Positions 13,486-24,016 of a stretch of DNA of 64,000 bases are shown piece after piece; position 1 is the stretch's first letter, and every line of letters begins with the position of its first letter. The notes beneath the pieces were generated by a model. The model saw nothing but the letters and a program-made list of their open reading frames with translations. It was not told the DNA's origin and did not search any database. Source of the DNA: Rotaria sp. Silwood1 (lineage: Eukaryota; Rotifera; Eurotatoria; Philodinida; Philodinidae); the NCBI GenBank assembly GCA_905250075.1, contig CAJNOP010000131.1, positions 1 to 64,000 of the forward strand, given 5' to 3'. The translations under genes and the position numbers were made by a program.

Positions 13486-14016
13486 TTAGTTCTGTTCAAT
13501 TGAATCTTCAGGATTGTGTTGTGTATCATTTGTTTGTGTAGTAACATCGATTTGTGGTGTTTCCTTTTTGCAAAAAACATAGAGCATGAGACATATAAGC
13601 GTTAGAATGCTAAACGACGATGTTTTTATTGGTTGACATGTTTTTGTCTCTATTTCACAGTAACTTGAATGACATGACCGATTTGTTTGACAATGTTCAT
13701 CGATAAATTGTCGATACTGACAAGTATTGCTTTCTGAATCACAGTAATTATCGATGCAAGAGTAATCATATTCACATTTTTCTTTAATATTTTTCAAAAG
13801 TTGACAAGTTGAATTTTTGTCTGGATCACACCAAGATGCAATATCACATTCTCGAATATGATGAGTATAACCAGAGCATTTATGACCTCTAGGTATTGGC
13901 TGCTGACATTTTCCATTGCTACTGCAATAGTACGGACATTCGTCATCATTTAAACATGAGCTGTATGTTTCAATTGGATTTATCAATAAAATACAAATAA
14001 CGAAAATAATCAACAT
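13486..14016 (-). CDS. Secreted-type cysteine-rich single-pass membrane protein, function unknown
   Basis: A 176-codon uninterrupted frame starts with ATG at 14016. Residues 1-18 are a hydrophobic signal peptide (MLIIFVICILLINPIETYS). Residues ~20-130 contain about 20 cysteines in repeated units of the form CxxxxxCxxxYC..G.C, reminiscent of EB/Dickkopf-type disulphide modules. A hydrophobic segment at ~133-150 (ILTLICLMLYVFC) would anchor it, leaving a short acidic and polar tail. This predicts a type I membrane protein with a disulphide-rich ectodomain. Gene-free stretches flank it on both sides, so context gives no clue. I do not recognise an orthologue. Its regular cysteine spacing argues strongly for real coding sequence. 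Confidence 0.7.
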   Translation of the reverse strand: MLIIFVICILLINPIETYSSCLNDDECPYYCSSNGKCQQPIPRGHKCSGYTHHIRECDIASWCDPDKNSTCQLLKNIKEKCEYDYSCIDNYCDSESNTCQYRQFIDEHCQTNRSCHSSYCEIETKTCQPIKTSSFSILTLICLMLYVFCKKETPQIDVTTQTNDTQHNPEDSIEQN

Positions 14017-16535
14017 GTTTTTACTAGATGGAAATGCTTTTAACTATACTTTTTCTGTTGTAATCACTACTTCGGCATATATATTAATATGCTTGAGAAA
14101 CAACGAACATTCTATCTTTGTTCCTGTTGGTCACTATTTACATATAAAAATTAGACTAAAAGGTGATTGGAACGAAAATGTAATGTAGAGTGCGCTAGTG
14201 CACATTATTTTGTTAAATGCCGTGGACTACCGTTCTTTGATGTGCAAACTAAAACGCACTGAAATGCAAGTATCCGACTATCTACGATGAAAGAGAAATC
14301 AACGTTTGATTCAGATGCTCATGTAAATAAAAGTATATACAAAGCTGACAGAAAAATTTTCATTTTTAACAAGGAATAGTATAAACGGTATTGATGACTA
14401 AGAATTACCATGGTACTACAGTAGTAGTATGAACTGTTCTAATGTTCTACGACTATTGAAAATGTTGCTGCAAGAGAGAGCGACAGCTAAATATTGATAT
14501 AAAGGACGATTTTATTATTTTCGAAGCATCAATTCTACGATATGTTGGTAAACTTGTACTCTTGTTGTTTTCAGATAGTCAATGTCATCATTTTTGGTAT
14601 TACAGAAGGATTGATGGTTTCAGTATTTAAACTTTGAAATTTGACTTCCCAATTTTTTGTGCCTGAAGTATTCCCAAGAACAAAAATTAACTCTTTGTTT
14701 TTTTTTTAGTTTGATTTTTTATATGAAGTCTGACAAATCATCACGAAAATAATCAACCGTCTTCGAACACTATGAAAATTCCATTGTTGATCGATTGGCA
14801 TTCATTCAACAAAGCGAACATTTTTCTGCCATTGATTTACTGATTTGTTTTTCATTGAAATCCGTTTGTTATAGAATTAATTTAGAACTGTCGCTTAATG
14901 CAATCAAACAGATTAACAAGACCAACTTGGACTATTTGATAATAAAAAGCTTCTTTCCTTAAGATATTCGCTTAGCTGACATTTATTGCAATAGGCAGTT
15001 TAAATGGCACGTTGTGCATGGATTCTGCAACAGCTTTATGATGTTCTTATAACTACAGTGCGTATTGAAAAAAAAACAACACCAGGAAAAAGTCTCGTTG
15101 ACAATTTTATTTTTCTTCCTTTTAACGCAAAAAAAATATAACTTTCATGCATAGAGTGTGGATATAGATCAAGAAAGGATCCACATTCAAACCAAAATAA
15201 CTGAAAAATAAATTATGTTCGAATTTGGAAATATGGGCATCTTACTATGCTATGACCAATGTATGATGACTTCAAAGATTGACTACAAACTACACTAATA
15301 TCTTTGCTATTCGAATGGCACATTAACTAGTAATGAGTACTTGAGCCAATTGTCCATCAAACTATCGCGTGTAAAAAACATTTTCTTCAATAATGATGAA
15401 ATGATTGATTTTTAATCAATTAAGAAATGATTTTTGTAATTATTTCTGCTTAAAGCTTTGATTAAAGTTTTATGATTATAATCGATTATTTCGTATTTAT
15501 TGAAAAAAATGTGTTTTACATGATATGTTGTCTGAGACTGACAGTGACTCTTCCAAACAGTTCTGCATATTAAAAATACGAAGCTTGACTATTGCTGAAA
15601 GCACTTATTATTTTCACTCTCTTCCATTGAAATGGTAATAGAAGAAAAATCAAATGATTCTCATACAACTCAATTTTTAGCGTAAATTGAGGAGGAAGAA
15701 AAGACCGATCAATAATACTCTCTGCATAAAACATGATTCAATCATTTTTTTAATTTTTTTTTCGTGCACTTGACGACACATCGTCCTTGCAGAAGTTGTA
15801 CATCGAACGTGAGTATTCAAATCGAGAAAACATATTGTAGCTAGTTATTTTTTGATCTATGAAATGGTTTCTGTCAACCAGATATGCTACTATCAATTTG
15901 AAAGCAAGCAATCAGATCCTATTACTGAAGCGAATTTGAAAAGGAAAGACTATCCATTTTTTTTTCTTGGAATTTTAGAACATTCTTTGTTCAAATAATT
16001 TCATTTTGTATTTAATACTAAGAGTTTATTGAACACAGTACTGAGTCTATCAATTATTTTTATTCAATTCTCATACAACCGTTATTTGACAGAACTTCCG
16101 TATTGAGCACAAACCAAATGGAGTTGGACAATATATTGTTCGTAGCTAACAAATAGATTCATTAGTTTCTGTTTAGTTAGGAGAAATGATCTACTATGCA
16201 AGACTAAAAATTATACAATAATGAGTAGTAAAAATAAACATGCTCCCTTCACGTTCAGTTATAAAACAACACCAAAAAAAAAACAAATTTCTTATTCTCA
16301 GTTTGTATTTTGATTGACTGACGGGTTTTTTCATCTCATATATTAGACACTATAGGGACAAAATAAAAATGTTCATAACTTTTGGAAGAATAAAAGTAGC
16401 CGCTTATTCTTTTTTTCTTTTTCATTTGAAAGCAATATCAGTTTGTTGAAGGGAACTACTAACACAAGTATTGAAGACAACGAGAAAAATATTTAAAACT
16501 CTAAGGTTACCTCTTCTCTAATTGACAGCCACAAA
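14017..16535. other. AT-rich intergenic stretch, nothing recognised
   Basis: No gene, RNA or clear repeat was identified. Homopolymer A and T runs are frequent. The right end holds the promoter and 5' UTR of the gene at 16536. Confidence 0.4.
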
Positions 16536-16778
16536 ATGATCTGTATCAAAACAAAACTTTATTTAATTCTTATCATGGTGCTATTGGCAATCTACTGTCA
16601 TGCTGGTCCTCGTGGTCTTCCTGCTCCTTCGCATGACGATGCTACTGCTCCTGATGATGCGGGTCCGCGATTCGTTGCTCGTCATGTTTATGTTGGTCTG
16701 GCTATTCTTATTCCAGCTATTATTGTTCTTACTGTTGTTGTTTACTGTTGTTGCAAGCGCTCTTCCGCTGGATTATAA
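16536..16778 (+). CDS. Small single-pass membrane protein, 80 residues
   Basis: Starts with ATG at 16536. Residues 1-23 are a signal peptide (LILIMVLLAIYCHAG). A short Pro/Asp/Ala-rich ectodomain (~24-50) follows. A transmembrane helix lies at ~52-70 (YVGLAILIPAIIVLTVVVY). It ends in a CCCKRSS juxtamembrane motif, a likely palmitoylation and stop-transfer site, with a very short cytoplasmic tail. Local base composition is less AT-rich than the flanks, supporting coding use. An AATAAA at 16868 fits as its polyadenylation signal. No family is recognised. The same region is open in a second forward frame, which is taken as a shadow. Confidence 0.55.
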   Translation: MICIKTKLYLILIMVLLAIYCHAGPRGLPAPSHDDATAPDDAGPRFVARHVYVGLAILIPAIIVLTVVVYCCCKRSSAGL

Positions 16779-16795
16779 CGAATAATGGTTACTAC

Positions 16796-17052
16796 TCATC
16801 GAACACAACTTTTTTTTGCATTGAAGTGTCTTTTTTGCTGTGGGTGTGGATGCGATTGTTGATACGAATAAAGAATTTCTCGTGATTCCATATTACGCCA
16901 ACAGATACGACGTTCCAATTCATTTTTTTTTCGAATATTATACTCAATGTGATATCGACAAGAGTCTGATTTCATGTTAGATATTTTTATTCCAGCATGG
17001 AACCGATAATAAGATGTACGATAGGAAAAATGACGAGGAAGAGATTGATACT
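16796..17052 (-). CDS. Possible terminal exon of an unrecognised minus-strand gene
   Basis: On the minus strand an acceptor-like CTACTACAG is followed by ~85 open codons, rich in Arg, Tyr and Ser (YQSLPRHFSYRTSYYRFHAG), ending in TGA at 16796. The frame has a single ATG that would give only 59 residues. It lies tail to tail with the small membrane-protein gene and partly antisense to its 3' UTR. No domain is recognised and no upstream exon was found with confidence, so this may be chance. Confidence 0.25.
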
Positions 17053-17264
17053 GTAGTAGGAAATGAAAGATAACAATACAAAGAATTATAATCTACATTA
17101 ATATGAACTTATTGGTCGTCCTCTTTCGAAGACAAATAAAAACTAGATTGAAATACTATTGTATGTACAAGTTGATCACTTTCCAGTCGGATGATGAGGA
17201 GAATGAGAAGTTTACTTTTCAATGAGTGTTTAATAATCATATAACATGCATAAGCTATATAATA

Positions 17265-17584
17265 CCCACGGAAAAATTCTTCCGAAAAAAACCGCGGTAA
17301 TCTGAGGTTAACCGCGGTTTTGTTCCACATTTTGAAAAACCGCGAAAGTCAGACCTTTTATGCGGTTTTTGGAAACCGGCGAAAGCTGCGATTTGCAAAT
17401 ACCGCGATGAGAACCGAGAAAACCGCGATTAGACCTGCAAAAACTCAGCTCGGGCCGCGATTTTCTCGGTTCTCACCGCGGTATTTGCAAACCGCAGTTT
17501 TCGCCGGTTTCAAAAACCGCATAAAAGGTCTGACTTTCGCGGTTTATGAAACCGCGGTTTTTTCTTGAAAAATTTTTCCCTGGG
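17265..17584. mobile_element. CpG-rich palindromic MITE inserted in an FG-GAP gene relic
   Basis: The ends are CCCACGGAAAAATT and its near-perfect inverse AATTTTTCCCTGGG. Both are flanked by TA, which suits a Tc1/mariner-type non-autonomous element. Inside are ~100-base arms, full of AAACCGCGG, AAACCGC and GAAAACCGCGA motifs, that pair across a short centre near 17450. The element is much richer in CpG than its surroundings. On the minus strand the neighbouring FG-GAP reading frame runs directly into its right end, so it interrupts that gene. Confidence 0.8.
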
Positions 17585-17585
17585 T

Positions 17586-18157
17586 ATTATCAAGATTACT
17601 CGCTACAACTAAATCCAAATTTGTATCATGGTTAAAGTTACCCGATGTGATAGATATGGACGAGTTACCAATTCGATATGTCACTTGAGACTGAAAGAAT
17701 CCATTTCCATTGCCTATCAACACATCAATGTTGTTATCTTGCGAGTTGATGACTTCCAAATCTAATTGCCTATCATTATTAAAATCATCTGATATTACAA
17801 TTGAAGGATCTCTTCCAATCGAATACGTTATTCTAGCCTGAAAAATTCCGTTTGTTCTGTCTAATATCAGATTAATATCATTGCCGTTGGTATTCAACAC
17901 TATTAAATCCAGATTTTTATCATTGTTGAAATAATTCGATAGAATTGAATTTGGTGTCGAACCAGTTCCATATCTGATTCGAGTTTGAAAGCTTCAATTT
18001 CCACTACCAAATAGAATACTGATTGTATTCTCATTAGCATTGGTCACGGCTACATCCAACCTTTTATCATTGTTGAAATCGTCAAATGTCGCAGACATTG
18101 AAGTGTCGTCAATCTCATAGTTAATCGAAGATGTGTAAGGATTCGTACAGACATATT
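17586..18157 (-). pseudogene. FG-GAP/VCBS repeat protein relic (exon)
   Basis: The minus strand reads about three FG-GAP units (DDFNNDKRLDVAV, FNNDKNLDLIVLN, DDFNNDRQLDLEVIN, NFNHDTNLDLVVASN) separated by GNGxF motifs. FG-GAP units build beta-propellers of integrin-type extracellular proteins, and such proteins are abundant in bdelloids. A TTTCAG acceptor precedes the exon at 18158. An in-frame TGA at 17994-17996 falls where a Gly of a GNG motif is expected. The 3' end is cut by the MITE at 17265-17584. A transmembrane-anchor exon probably belonging to the same gene lies upstream at ~18633-18748. Two independent lesions support pseudogene status. Confidence 0.75.
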
Positions 18158-18632
18158 CTGAAATAGAGTGTAATTAAAAATACATAGGCTAGAAACAAAC
18201 TTGTTCTTTGTTCTTGTGTTCCATTCAGAGTGGAAGAATGAAAAGTCTTCTCTTCATTCTCATCCACTTCACCATTTCATGACATCATCGTCAAAAATGC
18301 CTCATATCAACCTTGATCTCAATAAAATTTTCCTATACAACAGCATGATTGTTTATAGATACGAACTCAGTAGTATGAAGTGAAAAAATTTGGAATTCTT
18401 GAAGCTCACCAAATCTATTCGTATAATCTAGCATACTTTCCTCATGAAATTGAATGCCTCAATATATTTTTAGAAAGCATCATAATTTATATTTAGAGAT
18501 TGTCAAACGTTTGAATACTTTCTATTGAAGTCAAGTATGACCATCTTCTGATATATACGAAACAGGATAGTTGAGTCGTCGAAAATGAACCATTTCCTGT
18601 TTTCGAACTCGAAAGACTTTGGAAAATTTTAC

Positions 18633-18748
18633 CTGGTGCTTTATTGGTTGACCTTGATCCTAAAACAGTACCCAGAATAATTGCTCCGAAGACAATAGTC
18701 ATTAACAGGCATAGGGAAAGAATAAATTGTTTCTTACGATACCATTGC
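18633..18748 (-). pseudogene. Probable N-terminal signal-anchor exon of the FG-GAP relic
   Basis: The minus strand encodes a basic segment followed by a hydrophobic stretch (KKQFILSLCLLMTIVFGAII) and then a Ser/Thr-rich linker ending at a GTAAAA donor at 18632. A signal anchor encoded in an early exon, ahead of FG-GAP repeat exons, suits a type II surface protein. The link to the exon at 17586-18157 is inferred from order, strand and spacing. The intervening ~475 bp shows no clear exon. Confidence 0.45.
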
Positions 18749-18885
18749 CGTCTTCAAATTGAGATAAAATTTCCTTCAGAAACATAATTCGATGAGAAAG
18801 AAAGTGATACATATGTAATTTTAAGGTAAAGATGTGCACCTGTACATAGAAATAATTGAATTCAAAATAAGTTATTGAAAATTTT

Positions 18886-19807
18886 CTAAGTATCGTCAAA
18901 AGGAGGTTGCAGAAGCATTTCCTTCGGAATGACCTGTCTTAAATCAATGATGTGAAGATCAGTTGCTGGACTCATTTGTGATTGAATTTCCATGTGTATG
19001 CCAGACAGAAGAAGAATTTCATCTTCAGTAATGAAATGTGAATGAGCTCCTATTGCTTGACCATTGATAGCTTCGATGGAGAAGAGCGTTCGCGAGCCCG
19101 TTATGCCCAAACACATAATGTTCTCGAGCACGGTCATTGTAGTTGTACAAGATGAAACTGCTCACTAGGTCACTAGTTTTCCAGATGGGAAAATGAGAGC
19201 TAAATCTTTGGTGACTCCTCGCCAGATAGGTATTGGTGGAAAGCATGGTAGTTTGGCTAGAACAGTTAGAAATAGTTTGAGATACTTGAAGTAGGGCCGA
19301 AGTTCCTCACGATCAGCAGCTTTGAGAGTACGATTGAGTTTGGAATAGAGACTTTGATGAGATCCTTTCCATTCGATCGTGTAGAGACGAATCGATGCAC
19401 TTTCATCGACAGTGAGTTCATCTGCAGGTTCAGCCAATGTTTTATTCAAGGCTAGTTGAATGTAGGTCAATAAATCATCAACGATGCCGATGAGTGAAGC
19501 ACATGCATCAACTAATGGTAATAAAGGTTCTTTAGCGTATCTCACAATAGGTCCTAGGTCAACTTCTATATAATTGATGGTATTATGTGTTACTTGTGAA
19601 TTTTTTTTCAGCAATGGCAGTATCTACGAATCGATAATTTTTTGTCATCGGATCTGCTGTAGTATCATCAAGATTTTCGTTCATTTTTGTTAGCTTCTTC
19701 TGATAAATTGTTTCTTCGTTATCCAAGTTCTGAAGAAGCCCTTGTAACCGTAATTGCGAATCATTCTTTCTCATATGTTTGCTCATTATTTGCTGTTGAT
19801 TATTCAC
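18886..19807 (-). pseudogene. NAD(+)-protein-arginine ADP-ribosyltransferase relic with tandem stops
   Basis: Two minus-strand segments in the same frame, 19614-19168 and 19161-18886, are separated only by TAG-TGA at 19167-19162. The family signatures are present: DESASIRLYTIEW, FKYLKLFLTVLAKLPC, the arginine motif IWRGVTKD, the serine motif AVSSCTT, and the catalytic ExE as TEDEILLL, giving the R-S-ExE triad of arginine-specific mono-ADP-ribosyltransferases. The two stops fall where the family has Trp-Trp. An N-terminal part (19807-19590) is shifted by one base at an A8 run near 19605. These enzymes transfer ADP-ribose from NAD+ to arginine. With two stops and a frameshift the copy is probably dead, although the remaining codons look well conserved. 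Confidence 0.8.
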
Positions 19808-19842
19808 CTCTTCATCATTATTTGCTGTTGATTATTCACCTC
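19779..19842. repeat. Two-copy ~32-bp direct tandem repeat
   Basis: The sequence TCATTATTTGCTGTTGATTA followed by TTCACCTCT occurs twice in immediate succession. It overlaps the start of the N-terminal frame of the ADP-ribosyltransferase relic and looks like a slippage or replication duplication. Confidence 0.7.
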
Positions 19843-20195
19843 TTCATCATTAATGATAATTGCCATTTGATCATTCTATACACCAAAGTATATTTTATCA
19901 TTAATTGTTTCGTCTTTATGCATGACCTGACAATTCTTTGCTTTGCTGATGGGCATCGATACTTAAAAATTATTCATTGAAAAAATCTGACACTCGTACC
20001 TCACTATCTGTCCTCATGATCATTAGTTTCGATCCTGGATGCTAATGATGCATGATGAAATCTTGTCGATAAATAGAAATTCGACTTCTTCGATTAGAAT
20101 TTAAAGTCGACTGAAAAGAAGATCATAAATTTGAAGATCGATGTTTAAATGAATGTACTCTAAGAAACTGTCCTGAAAGTATGAATGTGGACGGG

Positions 20196-20601
20196 AATGT
20201 TTCAACTCGTCACATTTTTTCTTGTCTGGTTTTCGTAACGAATTGACAGTACGAAAGCTCGTGACAGAGCTTTCGTAACGACGGAATCAGGGCTTTCGTA
20301 ACAAATTTTACAGGGTGATCGTAATTGGTGTTTTAATATGTACCATTACAGAGCTTTCGTAACGAAACGCATGTAACTTCTGCAAACTCAGTCCAGCTAT
20401 CCCCCTCATCCTCATTACGAAAGCCCTGTTGCTTCGTGGCGAAAGCTCTGCAACTGTTACGAACTCCCTGTATTAATCGTTACGATCGCCCTGTAATTTC
20501 GTTACGATATCCCTGTATTTTTGGATATTCCTATTTTTGCTGTTACGAAAGGCCTGATTTTTGCTGCTTGTTCAACTCGTCACGTGACGAGTTGAAACGT
20601 T
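20196..20601. mobile_element. ~400-bp element built of repeated GTTACGA/CCCTG motifs with inverted ends
   Basis: The outer ends GTTTCAACTCGTCAC (20199) and GTGACGAGTTGAAAC (20584-20598) are perfect inverses. The interior carries about ten degenerate copies of CAGRGCTTTCGTAACG: forward-facing in the left half and reverse (CGTTACGAAAGCCCTG) in the right half, so the whole is palindromic. No coding frame is meaningful. No clear target-site duplication was found. Confidence 0.7.
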
Positions 20602-20940
20602 CTTATGTGGACTACTCCAAATGATTTGAAGATCGGCAATTTTCTCTGACACATCAGATGTGACTCGTTATCAAAAAGAAAGTAATAGCAACATATATGT
20701 AAGTACTAATGTTAAAAACTGTTATTTTAAAAACTATGGTGAACAACGAAATCATATACTACATACTTGGGCATCTTCCAATTTATGATGATGAATCGAA
20801 TCATCAAATATAATAACACTGTTATCAAAATTTTGCACTGCTTTGTTAAAAGTATGGATATTTGCATTCACTTTACGTTTAGCGCATGTTCGCTGATTTG
20901 AGTACTTGTCAACAAACATTTTTTTTAAATAATTTCATCC

Positions 20941-21993
20941 TTAACCCTTTACGGCCGGCTACCAGAAGATAGCAAGCAAAAAATTCTCCTTCTATATATT
21001 CTTTGTCTCTTAGATGTGGAGGTTACCGAAATCCATCTTAGAGTTAAAAGAACTGATACTGAGCAGAATGCCAACATGTTGCCTTTTGGCAACAACCGGT
21101 CGCAAGGGTACAAAAACTTGGGAATATTGAATTATTTTTCCTCGATAGAAGTCCAATAATTTGCTGTTGGTTTTAGTCCAGATTGTCAAACAAAAGCATA
21201 CTTTGTTTATCTGCCTACCTCTTACAGCCTCAATGTGTAATATATTGCCAAAATACTCAAAAACTTTCTGAAATAGTGCAAATTTCACCTATTTTCCCTA
21301 GGGAAGCCCATGAATTTAGTAAGATTTTAACAAGACTAGTAATGTTTTATAGTAGTCTGAATAGGAATACTATGATGTACTGTAAATCTTGTTAGAATCT
21401 CGCTGAATTTGTGAGCTTCTTTGGGGAAAATAGGTGAAATGTGCACTATCTCGGAAAGTTTTTGAGTATTATGGGAATATATTGCACATTGAGGCTGTAA
21501 GAGGTGGGCAGATAAACAAAGTATGCTTTTGTTTGATAATCTGGACTAAAACTAACAGCAAATTATTGGACTTCCATCGAGGAAAAATAATTCAATATTC
21601 CCAACTTTTTATACCCTTGCGGCCGGATGTTGCCAAAAGGCAACATTCTTGTACTCTATTCTTCGAGTAAACTGAATGATTCATCTTATTGATATAAAAG
21701 ATAATGGAACTGGAGAGGAAAATTAACCACTAGTTACTTCTCGCATCGAGTACTCGCATAAATGGAAAACAGATAATTTCGACTCGGGGGCTGTTTCGGG
21801 TGTTGACGGAAGAATTCATCCCTCTCGTCAATAATAGCTTTCTCCTTTCTTGAAAAGGCATAGGTTTGCCCTAAAATGCATGTAATTAATTATCAAATCG
21901 CTTAAGGAGCTATATCTCATCACTTTAAGATAAATCCTAAGATGATATTGGCAAAATGTTGCCATTTGGCAACATCCGACCGTAAAGGGTTAA
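20941..21993. mobile_element. Non-autonomous piggyBac-like element with TTAA flanks
   Basis: TTAA at 20941-20944 and 21990-21993 flank ends reading CCCTTTACGGCCGG and, inverted, CCGACCGTAAAGGG. This is the piggyBac pattern: a TTAA target and CCC-type tips. Inside, 21020-21290 and 21430-21650 are long inverted arms that encode the same peptide in opposite directions (GNILHIEAVRG, QINKVCFCL). Copies of TTGCCAAAAGGCAAC next to CGGNCGCAAGGG sit at the inner arm ends, as if a smaller element were nested in a larger one. No transposase is present. Confidence 0.75.
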
Positions 21994-24016
21994 ACAATGT
22001 TTAATTTTTCTGTTGTCTCTAAACGTTAGTATCTCGTATGATATGTTTTAGCACTCACATTTGAAAGCCATTATATACAAAATATGAGAAAATTATATTT
22101 TGCCTCGTCACAATTCGAAACACATACGCTAATGTTTTTGTTTCATACTATAGACATAGTTGTTTTTACCAGTCGATCACATCCCATTTATCAATCGCAT
22201 ATACAATTTTCTAGCAAACAGAAAATAATTGATTCATTTGCAGTGTATAATCAGTATGTAAACAGATAGAATCAGTTATTCTAAATTGACAGCAATATCA
22301 GCTAATTTATCAATATAGTGAAAGCAAAGGGTTGAACCTCTGCAGGCCGTATAAATCAATCGATTGCATATGTCACATTGAATTAAATAATGATCGTGTT
22401 AAATGTCATTGCAATGAGTATCATCTTTTCAAAGAGACGGAGAGTGCACAAAGGCATATTTCGAGGTGTTTTCTTTTACTGAGCATATAATGTTTGATCA
22501 CTGGCAAATATACCTATAGGCAAATGTTGCCAAAAAGGTTTCGAACTGGAAGTACATTTTTCACTTATAAGTCCTACCATGAATCATGACATTTCTTTTC
22601 AATGCCTATTAAGCCAGTAGAGTTTTTGAGTCATTTTGATACCAAACAGCATAATACCGTGGAACGCAGCATAACTTGAAAATTCTATTTCTAATCTTTT
22701 CATCCAAGATAAGACACTGTATATCAAAGATATCACAATAAAAAAAATCAGAGTTTTATATCGACACGAGAAAAGTTGTAGAGATTGTATCCGCAACAAA
22801 CAAACGACATCATGGAAGATGCACATTTCAGTATGAAGTATAGATCTCCAGTAATTATTCACCAAAGATCTAACCATATTGTACCATTCGATAGAAAATG
22901 TTATTCCTTATAAAACTGAGACTGTATCCAAAAAGCTTTTTTTTATGGAAATCTATTCCAATTGAATATTCTAAGTGGACGTGAAAACGTAAATTCGTTC
23001 AATTAAACTCTTGGGTGCTATTATCGAGATCCATCGATGTCAAACGAAAAATTGCTAATGTCGTTTCTCGCATATTTTATTTTCTGTTCTTATTTTTATT
23101 ATACTTCAAGAAGATAATACAAAAAGTATTTGCCAAAGGACTCGTGTATTTATGTATGTGCCACATATGTTGACATGTTTACCAAATAACTTTATCTTTG
23201 AAATTAGAGAAAAAGATTAAATGTAGGAAGAAAAAATCTCGTGAAAATAACTTGTTTTTATTTATCTTGAAAAGTTCTCTTAATAAAAGATAAATTCAAT
23301 CAGTTGTCCAATTTTTTCCACATCAAGATGTTAATTTCACTATTAAAGCTATTCTTAGAAGATCTGTTAGGTGCAATAACAATAGATTAGCTTCTCAATA
23401 CTTTCGTTCTTTTGACTCTCTGCTCATCAACGGCAGTAGAAAACAAAGACCATACATATAGAATCATATGAAAGACTTTGCAAAGAGAAAATTTTTTTCA
23501 CAATATTGATTGTCTTCATTTAAGAGAAATTAATTTAGTTGAAAATATTGAATATGATTTCAAAATACTCCGTGACATAGGTAATGTACCAAATACTGAC
23601 ATTACTTGAATTATATGCCATTTGAGTTGTGTATGTACGGTTATTGACGATAATGATAAGGGTATTCGTCGATATCGAAACTATTCAAATTGAAGAAATA
23701 TGTCGAATGAAGAAGATCGATTCAGCTTTCAACTGCTTTCGACACTGTCACCGAATGAATTAGAAAACAAAACATTCTTTTTTACGCACCATCATTCTTT
23801 CCTAATAGCAATAATCAATTTTATGAAGAAGATCAAGTAAGGAATTGCTTAATGATTGTTCACAACAAGTGAAAAAATTACGGGTTACGAGCAGGTTTGA
23901 AAGTGAAGAAATTACCATGAACCAATGCAATGGCTCGCATTTCAATTTAGTTCAGAAGAAACAACACCAAGAGGCACTCATAGAATAATGGCTCGTGTTA
24001 TTTCTTAAAAATACAG
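21994..24016. other. Intergenic stretch with no confirmed gene
   Basis: Mostly AT-rich. A short forward frame at ~22315-22470 contains regularly spaced cysteines (LCRPYKSIDCICHIEL, VKCHCNEYH) like an EGF-type exon fragment, but no splice structure was found. The part next to 24017 may hold the undetected 5' exons of the AprA-type relic. Confidence 0.35.

Noticed and set aside
16600-16785. Second forward frame over the small membrane-protein gene
   Set aside because: A Leu/Val/Met-rich out-of-frame reading of the same GC-richer segment; the frame with signal peptide, TM helix and CCC motif is preferred.
21010-21670. Two opposite frames encoding the same ~80-residue peptide
   Set aside because: They are mirror images created by inverted arms of the piggyBac-like element, with no known domain.
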